This document shows positions 8,381 through 17,400 of a stretch of DNA of 64,000 nt, in pieces (the first letter of the stretch is position 1; each line of letters starts with the position of its first letter). Below the pieces are notes generated by a model that searched no databases, had not been told where the DNA came from, and saw only the letters and a list, made by a program, of their open reading frames with translations. The translations under genes were made by a program, and so were the position numbers. Source of the stretch: Physcousia sp015060555 (GTDB taxonomy: Bacteria; Bacteroidota; Bacteroidia; Bacteroidales; Bacteroidaceae); contig SUYG01000016.1 in assembly GCA_015060555.1 (NCBI GenBank), forward strand, positions 1-64,000, written 5' to 3'.

Positions 8381-8460
8381 TACAACGAATTATACGAATT
8401 GTCGAGGGGCCTCTTAGACAGCCATTTAAGGAATTCGTCTAATTTGTATAATTCGTTGTA
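8381..8460. repeat. Long-armed inverted repeat
   Basis: TACAACGAATTATACGAATT (8381-8400) faces its near-perfect reverse complement at 8441-8460 across about 40 bp. The inner part of the right arm repeats ACGAATT-type sequence. It lies between two terminators, so it is not itself needed for termination; it may be a small mobile or REP-like element. Confidence 0.7.
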
Positions 8461-8474
8461 AAAAAACGAAACCG

Positions 8475-8510
8475 GGGCTGTGTCGTTCATTTTGACACAG
8501 CCCCTTTTGT
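8475..8510. terminator. Bidirectional terminator
   Basis: GGGGCTGTGTC and GACACAGCCCC flank a 9-nt loop. TTTTGTTTT follows on plus and TTTCGTTTTTT on minus. It mainly serves the minus-strand NagB-like gene ending at 8528. Confidence 0.85.
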
Positions 8511-8527
8511 TTTATAGAAGAGGAACC

Positions 8528-10519
8528 TCACAGCGGATGGTACTGCACGAAGGCCTCCATGGCCTCGTAGGCAGCCAAGCCCAGACTGCTGTAGAGCTCT
8601 GCGGTGGCGTGGTTACGATCCTCTGCACGCTGCCAGAACAGACGTTCGTCGTTGCCCAGGAAGGGAGCGCTCTCCATCTGACTGGCGTGCTTGAGGATGG
8701 CATTGCGCTTGGTGCGGAGTTCCTCTGGGCTGATGGGCACCGCCATCTCAATGTGCTCAATCTCCCACTCTGCCCAGGCACCGCGATACATCCAGATGCG
8801 GCAGTTCTTCAGCCACTCGGCACCCGCTTCCTTCTCGATGTCGATGGCTGCGAGTACGGCATCAGTGCAGACACGGTGTGTGCCATGCGGGTCAGCCAGG
8901 TCACCGGCGACAAAAATCTGATGAGGTTTCACCTCGCGCAGCAACTGCAGCACAATCTCTACATCGGCCTCACTGATGGGATTCTTCTGGATCTTACCCG
9001 TCTCATAGAACGGCAGGTTCAGGAAGTGCACACGCTCCAAGGGGATGCCGCTGTACATGCTGGCGATGCGTGCCTCGCCACGACGGATGAGTCCCTTCAC
9101 CTCCAGGATGTCACGCGTGTCAAAGTCCTCGGGCTTCTTTTTATTGATGAAGTCGATAAACTCTTTGTATCGAGCGTTGATGACCTCATCCTTTCCATCT
9201 TCAAAGAGGTCGTTGAAGCCCTTCGTGAAGTGCATGAAGCGGAACACCTCCTCATCGCCGACAGCGATGTTACCACTGGTCTCATAGGCCACGTGTACCT
9301 CGTGTTTCTGCTTCACCAGACGCTGCAGCGTGCCACCCATCGAGATGACATCATCGTCAGGGTGCGGTGAGAAGATGATGACGCGCTTCTGTGCAGGCTT
9401 CGCGCGCTCGGGACGGTTCGTATCATCGGCATTGGGCTTGCCGCCGGGCCAGCCGGTGATGGTGTGCTGCAGATCGTTGAAGATCTTGATATTCACCTCG
9501 TAGGCCGAGCCGTACAGGGCAAGGAGTTCACCCAGACCATTCTCGTTGTAGTCCTTGTTGGTGAGCTTCAGGATAGGCTTGCCTGTCTTCTGGCACAGCC
9601 ATACGATGGCGGAGCGGATGAGCTTGTCGTCCCAGTCACAGCTGGTGACCAGCCACGGGCGACGGATACGCGTGAGGTTAGCGGCGGAGCTCAGGTCGAG
9701 GACCACCTCCACGTTGTTGTGCATCTGCAGGAAGGTGGCGCTCTGTGCGTCGGTCATCTCGCCTTCCACGGCATTCTTGATGACATCGGCCTTCTCATCG
9801 CCCCATGCCAGGAGGAAGATCTTGCGGGCTTTGCGGATGGTGCTGACGCCCATCGTGATGGCGCATACGGGCACGTTCTGCTCGTTGCCGAAGACCTTGA
9901 CGGCCTCTGCGCGGCAGGTGGCGTCGAGGAGCACGAGGCGCGTGTGGCTGTTGCGCTGTGAGCCTGTGACGTTCATGGCAATGTTACCCATACGTCCGAT
10001 GCCGAGGAGGGCGATGTCTATGCCGCCCAGCTGCTCAATCATCTTCTCGTAGGCCATGCAATGCTCCGTGACGCGCTCCTGCGGTATGGTGCCGTCGAGG
10101 GGGTAGATGTTCTGCGAAGGAATATCCACGCGGTCGAAGAACTGTTCCTTCAGCGTCTTCAGATTGCTCTGCACGCTGTCAGCGGGCAGCGGGTAGTACT
10201 CGTGGGTCACGAAGGCCACGACATTCTGGAAGCTGAGGCCTTCTTCCTGATGCATGCGCACGAGGTGGTTGAAGACCTCCGTCATGGTGGCACCGCCCGA
10301 GAAGGCGATGGTGCAGGCGCGAATCTCGCGCTGGCGCTGGCGAATGGTGGCCGCCACCTTCAGTGCCACTTCCTGTGCCCCCTCTTCGATGGTGGCAAAG
10401 ATTTCTGTAGGCAGTTTCTCAAAACGTGTGAGCACAGAGCGCTCGATAGTGCCGTCGGGACGATAGTAGCGCGGCGACACACGGTCAAGGGTGATTTGTG
10501 AACTTAAATTAGTTTTCAT
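8528..10519 (-). CDS. Glucosamine-6-phosphate deaminase-like / PIG-L deacetylase fusion
   Basis: The 663-residue protein joins an N-terminal NagB/6-phosphogluconolactonase-like domain (about residues 30-270) to a C-terminal PIG-L/LmbE-type Zn deacetylase domain (from about 375; HPDDD motif about 386-390, and DPHGTH further on). Bacteroides have the same fusion. The NagB half deviates from classical enzymes: the DEY catalytic motif reads THEYY and the DGHIAFNE loop reads MGNIAMNV, so deaminase activity is doubtful. It probably acts on amino-sugar derivatives in the cytoplasm. The ATG at 10519 was chosen because the only upstream candidate lies inside a palindromic repeat. Confidence 0.85.
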   Translation of the reverse strand: MKTNLSSQITLDRVSPRYYRPDGTIERSVLTRFEKLPTEIFATIEEGAQEVALKVAATIRQRQREIRACTIAFSGGATMTEVFNHLVRMHQEEGLSFQNVVAFVTHEYYPLPADSVQSNLKTLKEQFFDRVDIPSQNIYPLDGTIPQERVTEHCMAYEKMIEQLGGIDIALLGIGRMGNIAMNVTGSQRNSHTRLVLLDATCRAEAVKVFGNEQNVPVCAITMGVSTIRKARKIFLLAWGDEKADVIKNAVEGEMTDAQSATFLQMHNNVEVVLDLSSAANLTRIRRPWLVTSCDWDDKLIRSAIVWLCQKTGKPILKLTNKDYNENGLGELLALYGSAYEVNIKIFNDLQHTITGWPGGKPNADDTNRPERAKPAQKRVIIFSPHPDDDVISMGGTLQRLVKQKHEVHVAYETSGNIAVGDEEVFRFMHFTKGFNDLFEDGKDEVINARYKEFIDFINKKKPEDFDTRDILEVKGLIRRGEARIASMYSGIPLERVHFLNLPFYETGKIQKNPISEADVEIVLQLLREVKPHQIFVAGDLADPHGTHRVCTDAVLAAIDIEKEAGAEWLKNCRIWMYRGAWAEWEIEHIEMAVPISPEELRTKRNAILKHASQMESAPFLGNDERLFWQRAEDRNHATAELYSSLGLAAYEAMEAFVQYHPL

Positions 10520-10520
10520 A

Positions 10521-10558
10521 GGACTCTCCCCCAACCCCTCCCTATGCAGGGAGGGGAG
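10521..10558. repeat. GC-rich palindromic element (CCCCTCCC type)
   Basis: GGACTCTCCCCC followed by ACCCCTCCCT…AGGGAGGGGAGT. This is the intergenic form of the element that is found inside uvrA, gpsA, leuD and other genes. It lies directly upstream of the ATG of the NagB-like gene. Confidence 0.8.
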
Positions 10559-10720
10559 TAGTTTGTAATTGACTGTCAGATACGAGTTCGATCATCGGGT
10601 TGCTCTTCCAAAGGTTTCCTATGCAGGGAGGGGAGTAGTTTGTAATTGACTGTCAGATACGAGTTCGATCATCGGGTTGCTCTTCCAATGGTTTCCTTTG
10701 CAGGGAGGACTCGTAACAAA
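10541..10720. repeat. 77-bp tandem repeat, 2.3 copies
   Basis: Units start at 10541, 10618 and 10695 (period 77). The first two are essentially identical and the third is partial and diverged. Each unit carries the right arm of the palindromic element (CCTATGCAGGGAGGGGAG) followed by a tail ending in GGGTTGCTCTTCCAA. The rest of 10520-10819 contains no gene. Confidence 0.85.
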
Positions 10721-10819
10721 TTACTCCTCGCATGTTTAGGTTGGGGTTGGGGATTTGTTGTTAAGGGTTTATATTAAAGGTTTATATTTAGCTCTTGTTA
10801 CAAGGTCTATATCTTTGTA

Positions 10820-11206
10820 TTAAAGGTTCTTTATCAGGTACTCTTTGATGGTTTGCAGGACATCTTTGGTGTGGTATATAACATCTTCATTGGTGAAGCG
10901 AAGGATCTGGTAGTTTTTCTTGCGGAGGTAGTCATCACGCTGTAAATCTCTTTCCCGCTGTTCAGGCGAGTCATGGTAAGAGCCATCCACCTCGATGACC
11001 AGACGCTGTTCGTAGGCAAAGAAATCAACGATGTAGTCTCCTATGATGTGTTGGCGCAGGAACTTGGCATTCAGCGGGCGCTCCCGCAACTTCTGCCACA
11101 AGACTTTCTCTGCAGATGTCGCGCGCTTGCGCATCTCACGCGCCCTCTCTCTCAAGAGTTTATAGGCAAAAGCATCTGCCGTGTGTCCAGTCCGTTCATC
11201 GCTCAT
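10820..11206 (-). CDS. DUF559 domain protein (endonuclease-like fold)
   Basis: A 128-residue protein of the DUF559 family, related to very-short-patch-repair type nucleases (PD-(D/E)XK-like). Recognisable are the basic helix RAREMRKRATSAEKVLW, the core LRQHIIGDYIVDFF (about residues 50-63), and the EVDGSYH motif with the following acidic and basic residues (RERDLQRDDYL). The function of these stand-alone proteins is unknown. The ATG at 11206 is preferred over a GTG one codon earlier. The gene sits in a repeat-rich neighbourhood (77-bp tandem repeats and palindromic elements on both sides), so it may be part of accessory DNA. Confidence 0.85.
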   Translation of the reverse strand: MSDERTGHTADAFAYKLLRERAREMRKRATSAEKVLWQKLRERPLNAKFLRQHIIGDYIVDFFAYEQRLVIEVDGSYHDSPEQRERDLQRDDYLRKKNYQILRFTNEDVIYHTKDVLQTIKEYLIKNL

Positions 11207-11302
11207 CACCTATCATTCTTTCTTTTTATCGTACCATTCATTATTCTATACCTACCATTCCTCACCTATCCGTCCTCACTCCCGCATCCACTCAATTACA
11301 TC

Positions 11303-11342
11303 CCACTCCCCTCCCTGCATAGGGAGGGGCCGGGGGTGGGTC
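11303..11342. repeat. GC-rich palindromic element (CCCCTCCC type)
   Basis: CACTCCCCTCCCT-GCAT-AGGGAGGGGCCGGGGGTGGGTC, ending exactly at the stop codon of the small OMP gene. It might double as a terminator for that gene, although no T-run follows. Confidence 0.75.
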
Positions 11343-11834
11343 TTAGAAGTAGTAGCCGAAGCCTATCTTCAAACCGACCGTAGAGGCGTCTGCGAAGTTG
11401 TTCAGGGACATACGGTAGTAAATGGCGGGCTCAAGGGTCACATGCTCATTGAGGAAGAAGGCATAGCCTAGCTCGGGGGTAACGAAGCAGTTGTGCGTCT
11501 TCTCATCCTCAGCTTTCGTGAAGGCATAGGCAACACCCAGCCCCAGATAGAGACCGTTCTGGATAATGTAGTAGCGTCCGCCGACGCCAATCTCCAGAGA
11601 ATGAGCCTTGGCCCAATGTCTGTAATCATAGGCCACATTGGCCAGCAGCATCCAGTTGTCAGCCAAGAGGCGACCTGCAGTAGCAGAAATGTCGAAACAC
11701 ACTTTTGACTCCTTGTTGTAACTCAGTCCCAATCCGGAAACTGAAGCACCGATGTAGTTTTTACCTGCCTCGAACTGTGCGGAGGCCGTGAGTGCTGTGA
11801 GAGCCATCACGAGGCTCAGAATCATTTTTTTCAT
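11343..11834 (-). CDS. Small outer-membrane beta-barrel protein
   Basis: The 163-residue protein has a clear signal peptide (MKKMILSLVMALTALTASA, cleavage before QFEAG). Alternating amphipathic strands follow (IGASVSGLGLSY, WMLLANVAYDY, LEIGVGGRYYII, LYLGLGVAYAF), and it ends in an aromatic residue (GLKIGFGYYF), typical of BAM-assembled barrels. It probably forms an eight-stranded OmpW/PorT-like barrel of unknown role. A consensus promoter (TTTG, 20 bp, TAGTTTTG) lies upstream, so it is transcribed alone. Confidence 0.85.
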   Translation of the reverse strand: MKKMILSLVMALTALTASAQFEAGKNYIGASVSGLGLSYNKESKVCFDISATAGRLLADNWMLLANVAYDYRHWAKAHSLEIGVGGRYYIIQNGLYLGLGVAYAFTKAEDEKTHNCFVTPELGYAFFLNEHVTLEPAIYYRMSLNNFADASTVGLKIGFGYYF

Positions 11835-11901
11835 ACGTCTCTTTTCTTTTTAGGGTTATTGATATTGTTACTCCTTTAATTGTTTTCTGCATTTTACCCT
11901 G

Positions 11902-11933
11902 CAAAACTAACCAGAATCCGTATGTTTTCCAAA
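11902..11933 (-). promoter_or_regulatory. Promoter of the small OMP gene
   Basis: The minus strand shows TTTG (complement 11930-11933), 20 bp, then TAGTTTTG (complement 11902-11909). The leader is about 65 nt. Confidence 0.75.
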
Positions 11934-12058
11934 GGAAAGCGTATTATTTTAGGCTTATTTAACGCGAAAAGAGCTTAACGAACGCCCGAAATCATATTTT
12001 CGTTATGATTACCACACTTTTTGCATACAAAAACACGTCTTAAGTCGTATAAAAACCG

Positions 12059-12066
12059 TACCTTTG
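12059..12066 (+). promoter_or_regulatory. Promoter -7 box of the GHL10 gene
   Basis: TACCTTTG lies 28 bp before the chosen ATG (12094). It overlaps an upstream in-frame ATG at 12064, which is therefore unlikely to be used. Confidence 0.6.
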
Positions 12067-12093
12067 CGGACGAAATCACCCAATCATCAACCT

Positions 12094-13593
12094 ATGAAGA
12101 TATCTTTCCGATTCTTGCTGTTCGCGGCAGTATGTTTGACGAGTTTTACTGTATCAGCCCAACAGACGCCCCCCAAACGTGAGTTCCGCGGAGCCTGGAT
12201 ACAGGCCGTCAACGGTCAGTGGCAGGGCCTCAGTCGTGATGCCATGCAGGCAGAGCTGACACGTGAGCTGAACATTCTGCAAGCCGATGGCATCAACGCC
12301 ATCCTCTTCCAATGCCGCGTTGAAGGCGACGCGCTGTATGCTAGTCAGTTGGAACCTTGGAGCCGCTACCTGTCAGGGCAACAAGGCACCCCACCCTCCC
12401 CGTACTGGGATCCCCTGGAGTGGATGGTGGAACAATGCCATGCCCGCGGCATGGAACTGCACGCATGGATCAACCCCTATCGCGCTAAGACGAAGGGCAC
12501 CACGGCGCTGGCCACGACACACTACGCCGTGAAGTTCCCCGAACGCTGTTTCCGCTACGAGGACCTCCTCATCTTCGACCCGGGAAGCCCCGAGAACCGC
12601 GCCTTCATCTGTCAGGTGGCAGCAGACATCGTGCAACGCTACGACGTGGACGGATTCCATATTGACGACTACTTCTACCCCTACCCGGTCGCCGGCGTGC
12701 CCATCCCCGATGATGCCACCTACTCCGCTTACGGCCAAGGCCGCGACCGTGGTGACTGGCGCCGCGAAAACGTGAACACCTTCATCCGCGAATTGTCGGA
12801 AACCGTCCACAGCGTGAAGCCTTGGGTAAAGTTCGGCGTGTCGCCCTTTGGCATATACCGCAACCAGCGGTCATGGGCTGAAGGCTCTGCCACCAATGGT
12901 CTGCAGAACTACGACGACCTCTATGCCGACGTGCTTCTGTGGGTCAATGAGGGGTGGGTAGATTATAACATCCCGCAGATTTACTGGGAGATAGGCAATA
13001 AGGCCGCGGACTACGACACGCTCATCCGCTGGTGGAGTGCCCACGCCAACGCGCGTCCTTTATATATCGGTCAGGATGTAGAGCGTACAGTGAAGTACCC
13101 AGATCCCCAGAACCCGACACAGAACCAGCTACCAGCCAAGATGGCACTGCAACGCGGGCTACCCGGGATCTACGGTTCCTGCCAATGGTATGCCCGTGCA
13201 GTGGCCGACGATACGGGCAGCTACGGAACAGCACTACGCACGACCTACCACCGCACACTCGCATTGCAACCTGAGATGCCATGGCTGGACAAGAAAGCGC
13301 CAGGCAAACCGCGCAAGGTGAAGCCCGTGTGGACTGACGACGGCTACATCCTCTTCTGGACAGCGCCACGCGCTAAGAAGCCGCTGGACGAGGCACGGTT
13401 GTACGCCGTATATGTCTTCCCCAAAGGCATGAAGGTGGACCTCAACAACAGCAACCAACTCATCGCCATCACCTCCGACACGTTCCTGAAACTGCCCTAT
13501 ACCGACGGCACCACGCAATGGACCTACGTCGTCACCGCCCTCGACCGACTGCAAAACGAGAGCAAAGGTGCGAAGAAGAAAGTGAAACTATAA
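12094..13593 (+). CDS. Family-10-like glycosyl hydrolase (GHL10/DUF187, DigH type)
   Basis: A 499-residue exported protein with a signal peptide (MKISFRFLLFAAVCLTSFTVSA). The GHL10 TIM barrel starts at REFRGAWIQ, with family motifs GMELHAWINPYR (about residues 126-137), DGFHIDDYFYPYP (about 187-199) and KFGVSPFGIYRN. The C-terminal 100 residues look like an Fn3-type domain (KPRKVKPVWTDDGYILFW). E. coli DigH of this family cleaves denuded peptidoglycan glycans, so envelope glycan turnover is plausible. It has its own promoter and terminator. Confidence 0.88.
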   Translation: MKISFRFLLFAAVCLTSFTVSAQQTPPKREFRGAWIQAVNGQWQGLSRDAMQAELTRELNILQADGINAILFQCRVEGDALYASQLEPWSRYLSGQQGTPPSPYWDPLEWMVEQCHARGMELHAWINPYRAKTKGTTALATTHYAVKFPERCFRYEDLLIFDPGSPENRAFICQVAADIVQRYDVDGFHIDDYFYPYPVAGVPIPDDATYSAYGQGRDRGDWRRENVNTFIRELSETVHSVKPWVKFGVSPFGIYRNQRSWAEGSATNGLQNYDDLYADVLLWVNEGWVDYNIPQIYWEIGNKAADYDTLIRWWSAHANARPLYIGQDVERTVKYPDPQNPTQNQLPAKMALQRGLPGIYGSCQWYARAVADDTGSYGTALRTTYHRTLALQPEMPWLDKKAPGKPRKVKPVWTDDGYILFWTAPRAKKPLDEARLYAVYVFPKGMKVDLNNSNQLIAITSDTFLKLPYTDGTTQWTYVVTALDRLQNESKGAKKKVKL

Positions 13594-13596
13594 AGA

Positions 13597-13634
13597 AGAA
13601 TGAAGCCCGCCGTTCTGGCGGGCTTCATTCTTTA
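13597..13634. terminator. Bidirectional terminator between GHL10 gene and aqpZ
   Basis: AGAATGAAGCCCGCC and GGCGGGCTTCATTCT are a perfect 15-bp stem with a 5-nt loop, placed between two converging genes. Confidence 0.9.
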
Positions 13635-13645
13635 TGGTAGTTTGC

Positions 13646-14320
13646 TTACTTCTCACAAGGTGCTATCACCTTCCAGCAACCTGCTGCCAAAGCCGCACCA
13701 ACGAAGGGACCTACGATGAAGACCCAGAGCTCTGAGAGAGCCTGACCGCCTGCAAAGAGAGCAGGACCGATGCTGCGGGCGGGATTTACGCTCGTACCAG
13801 TGTAGTGGATGCCGACGAGGTGGATGAGAATCAGGGACAGACCGATGGCCAGACCGGCAAAGTTGTTGGTAGCGCCGTTGGTCTTCGAAGTGGCGCCGAG
13901 AACGACGAGCACGAAGATGAACGTGAGCACGATCTCAACAATCAGACCGTTGACAACGCCATAAGTGCAGGCGTTAGCACCGGTAGCTGTCGTGATGACG
14001 ATGGCAGGATCCATGCTGACGATGCCATAGAGCACAGCAGCAGCGATGATGGCGCCGATAACCTGGCCGCAGATATAACCGCAAGCATCCTTTGCAGAGA
14101 TGCCACCGTTGAGGAACACACCAAGCGTGATGGCGGGGTTGATGTGGCAACCGCTGATGCCACCGATGGTGTAGGCCATGGCAATGACAGACAAGCCAAA
14201 GGCGATGGCTGTGCCTACAATCGCGGAAGTGTCAGCACCACATCCTAAACTAACGGCAGTGCCGCATCCTAACAAGGTGAGTACGAACGTACCAACCATT
14301 TCAGCAAGATACTTTTTCAT
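13646..14320 (-). CDS. aqpZ: Aquaporin Z-type water channel
   Basis: A 224-residue MIP-family inner-membrane channel with six hydrophobic helices and both NPA boxes (INPAITLGVFLN at about residues 60-71 and VNPARSIGPALF at about 178-189). The arginine after the second NPA, and the His/aromatic selectivity context, fit an AqpZ-type water channel rather than a glycerol facilitator. It stands alone, converging on the GHL10 gene, and its upstream region holds a 61-bp dispersed repeat. Confidence 0.93.
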   Translation of the reverse strand: MKKYLAEMVGTFVLTLLGCGTAVSLGCGADTSAIVGTAIAFGLSVIAMAYTIGGISGCHINPAITLGVFLNGGISAKDACGYICGQVIGAIIAAAVLYGIVSMDPAIVITTATGANACTYGVVNGLIVEIVLTFIFVLVVLGATSKTNGATNNFAGLAIGLSLILIHLVGIHYTGTSVNPARSIGPALFAGGQALSELWVFIVGPFVGAALAAGCWKVIAPCEK

Positions 14321-14389
14321 ACAGTTTTTGTTTTTAAAGGGTTAATAAATAAGGTAACTAAAAGTTCAATGTTCAAAGTTCAGCTTCGC

Positions 14390-14450
14390 TGACTTTTGTC
14401 ACGACTCGGCAATTCAAGCAAGCTTGATTGCTCTCGCTGCTCCAAAAGTT
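14390..14450. repeat. 61-bp dispersed repeat, copy B (inverted)
   Basis: Reverse complement of 4277-4337 with one mismatch in 61 bp. It sits in GTTCAAAGTTCAA-type spacer repeat between aqpZ and uvrA. Confidence 0.88.
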
Positions 14451-14463
14451 CAAAGTTCAAAGT

Positions 14464-17400
14464 TCAACGTTCAATGTTCAACTTCTGCCGCAGGAAATGT
14501 CCTGTATAGCTTTGTTCGCAGGCGATGGCTTGCTCGGGAGTACCGGCACAGACGACGTTGCCGCCTGCAGCACCACCCTCGGGACCGAGGTCGATGATGT
14601 AGTCGGCCATCTTGATGACATCTAAGTTATGTTCGATGACCACGATGGTGTGGCCACGCTCAATAAGAGCGTCGAAAGATTGCAGGAGGCGACGGATGTC
14701 ATGGAAATGGAGGCCGGTGGTGGGTTCGTCGAAGATAAAGAGTGTAGGATCCTGTTTCTCCATGCCGATGTAGTAGGCCAACTTCACGCGCTGGTTCTCG
14801 CCGCCTGAGAGCGTCGAAGAACTCTGGCCAAGCTTGATGTAACCGAGGCCCACGTCCTGCAGGGGCTTCAGACGCTTGACAATCTTCTTCTCACCATGCT
14901 CCGCAAAGAACTCCATGGCTTGGTTGACGGTCATGTTCAGCACATCGTTGATGTTCTGTTCGTGGAAACGCACGTCGAGGATGTCGCTCTTGAAGCGTTG
15001 CCCATGGCAGCTCTCGCACTCCAGCACTAGGTCGGCCATGAATTGCATCTCGATGGTGACAGTGCCCTCGCCCTTACATTCCTCACAGCGACCACCGTCG
15101 GTGTTGAACGAGAAATGGCTGGCCGTGAAGCCCATCTGCTTGGCCAGCGGCTGGTCGGCGAAGAGACGACGAATCTCATCGTAGGCCTTCACGTAGATGA
15201 CGGGATTCGAGCGCGAACTCTTGCCGATGGGGTTCTGATCCACGAACTCCACCGTCTTGATGGCATCTATATCGCCCTCTAAAGCCGTGAACTCACCTGG
15301 GCGGTCACAAGCCTCATCCAGCCGGCGCTTCATGGCACGGTAGAAGATGTCACGCACGAGTGTGCTCTTGCCGGAGCCGCTGACACCCGTCACACACGTC
15401 ATCACATTCAGCGGGAACTTCACATCGATGCCGCGCAGGTTATTGGCGCGTGCACCCTTGACTTCAATATATCTGTTCCATGGGCGGCAGACTCTCCCCA
15501 CCCCGAGGACCCTCTCCCCTGCCCCTCCCTTGTAGGGAGGGGAGTATATGCCAAGGAGCCATTGAAGGGTGTGAGAGCGCTCAACTGTTTCTTGAGGGAT
15601 TCCTATACTTGATAGGTAACCACTCTCCTCCCTACAAGGGAGGGGCAGGGAGGAGGGGTCTCCACTCCACACCACTTCTCCTCCTAAGCGTCCTGCCTCC
15701 GGACCGATATCGATGATATAGTCGGCTGCACGGATGATGTCTTCGTCATGCTCCACGACGACCACAGTGTTGCCGAGATCCACGAGCTGGCGCAGCACCT
15801 TGATGAGGCGTTGTGTGTCGCGACTATGCAGACCTATGCTGGGTTCGTCCAGGATGTAAAGGCTGCCCACGAGGGAGCTGCCCAAGGATGTCGCCAGGTT
15901 GATACGCTGGCTCTCACCACCGCTGAGGCTGTTGCTGCGACGTCCCAACGTCAGGTAGCCGAGACCTACGTCTAAGAGGAACTGCAGGCGGTTCTCGATC
16001 TCCACCAACAGTCGCTTGGCAACCTCGAAGTCGTGAGGACTCAGCTTTAGTCCCTTTATCCATTTCATCAGCTCGGTGATGGGCAAGTCCACCAGCTCGG
16101 TGATGGCCTTACCTGCTATCTTCACGTAGGTAGCTTCCTTGCGCAGACGTGTGCCGTGGCAGTCCGGACACTCTGTCTTACCCGTATAGCGCGCCAGCAT
16201 CACACGGTTCTGTATCTTATAGCGTGCCTCGCGCAAGTAGTCAAAGAAGAGGTCTATGCACACGTCGCCACGATACCACCGGTCATCAAGTGAGAGACCT
16301 GGATGACGGCCGTGCCACAGGATATTCTTTTCCTCCTGCGACAGCTCGTAATACGGCTTGAAGATGGGGAAACCGTTACTTTCTGCATGACGGATGAACT
16401 CCGTCTTCCACTCGCTCAGCTTCTCGCCGCGCCAACATTGCACACAACCCTCATACACGCTCTTGCTGCTGTCCGGGATGACCAGGTGCGGGTCTATGCC
16501 CTGCACACTGCCCCACCCTTCACAGGTCGGGCAGGCTCCCATGGGTGAGTTGAAGGCAAAGAGTTGGTCGGAAGGTTCCTCGAACGTCATCCCGTCGGCT
16601 TCGAAACGCGTGGAGAAGACATGCACGATACCTGCCGGCAGGAACTTCAGCATCATCTCCCCATGGCCCTCAAAGAACGCAGTCTCCGTGGAATCGGTAA
16701 GACGGGAATAGGGAGACTCTCCCCCCGCCCTCCCTATAAGGGAGGGAGTGGTTTGTATTTGAGCGGTCGGCGTTTCAGGCACCGATAATCGGTCTATGAG
16801 AAGATAGAGAGGATTCTTTGAGAAATTGGAATTATGAGATTCCTTAGAAAGTTCTGCTATATAATCCTCAATGCGCCAAATGCCATTGGTATCTGCTCCC
16901 TCCCTAACAGGGAGGGCGGGGGGAGAGTCTGTTACCACCCTCGTATATCCCTCCTGCAGATATGCCTTCAGCTGGTCTTCGAGCGTGCGGCCCTCTGGCA
17001 GGCGGATGGGGCAGAGGACGAGGAAGCGGGTACCGGGAGAGTATGAGCGCACTGTCGCTATCACGTCCTCCGTGGTGTGCTTCTTCACCTCCTGACCGCT
17101 GATAGGGCTGTAGGTGCGGCCGACGCGGGCGTAGAGGAGGCGCAGGTATTCGTAGATCTCGGTGCTGGTGCCTACGGTGGAGCGCGGGTTGCGCGAGATG
17201 ACCTTCTGCTCGATAGCGATGGCGGGCGGGATGCCGCTGATGTAGTCGCATTCGGGCTTGCTCATGCGCCCAAGGAACTGACGCGCGTAGGCATTCAGGC
17301 TCTCCACATAGCGGCGCTGCCCTTCGGCATACAGGGTGTCGAAGGCCAACGAACTCTTTCCCGAACCGCTCAAGCCGGTGATGACCACCAACTTGTTCCT

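Noticed and set aside
10541..10720. Possible CRISPR array
   Set aside because: Only 2.3 units of a 77-bp tandem repeat with no spacers.
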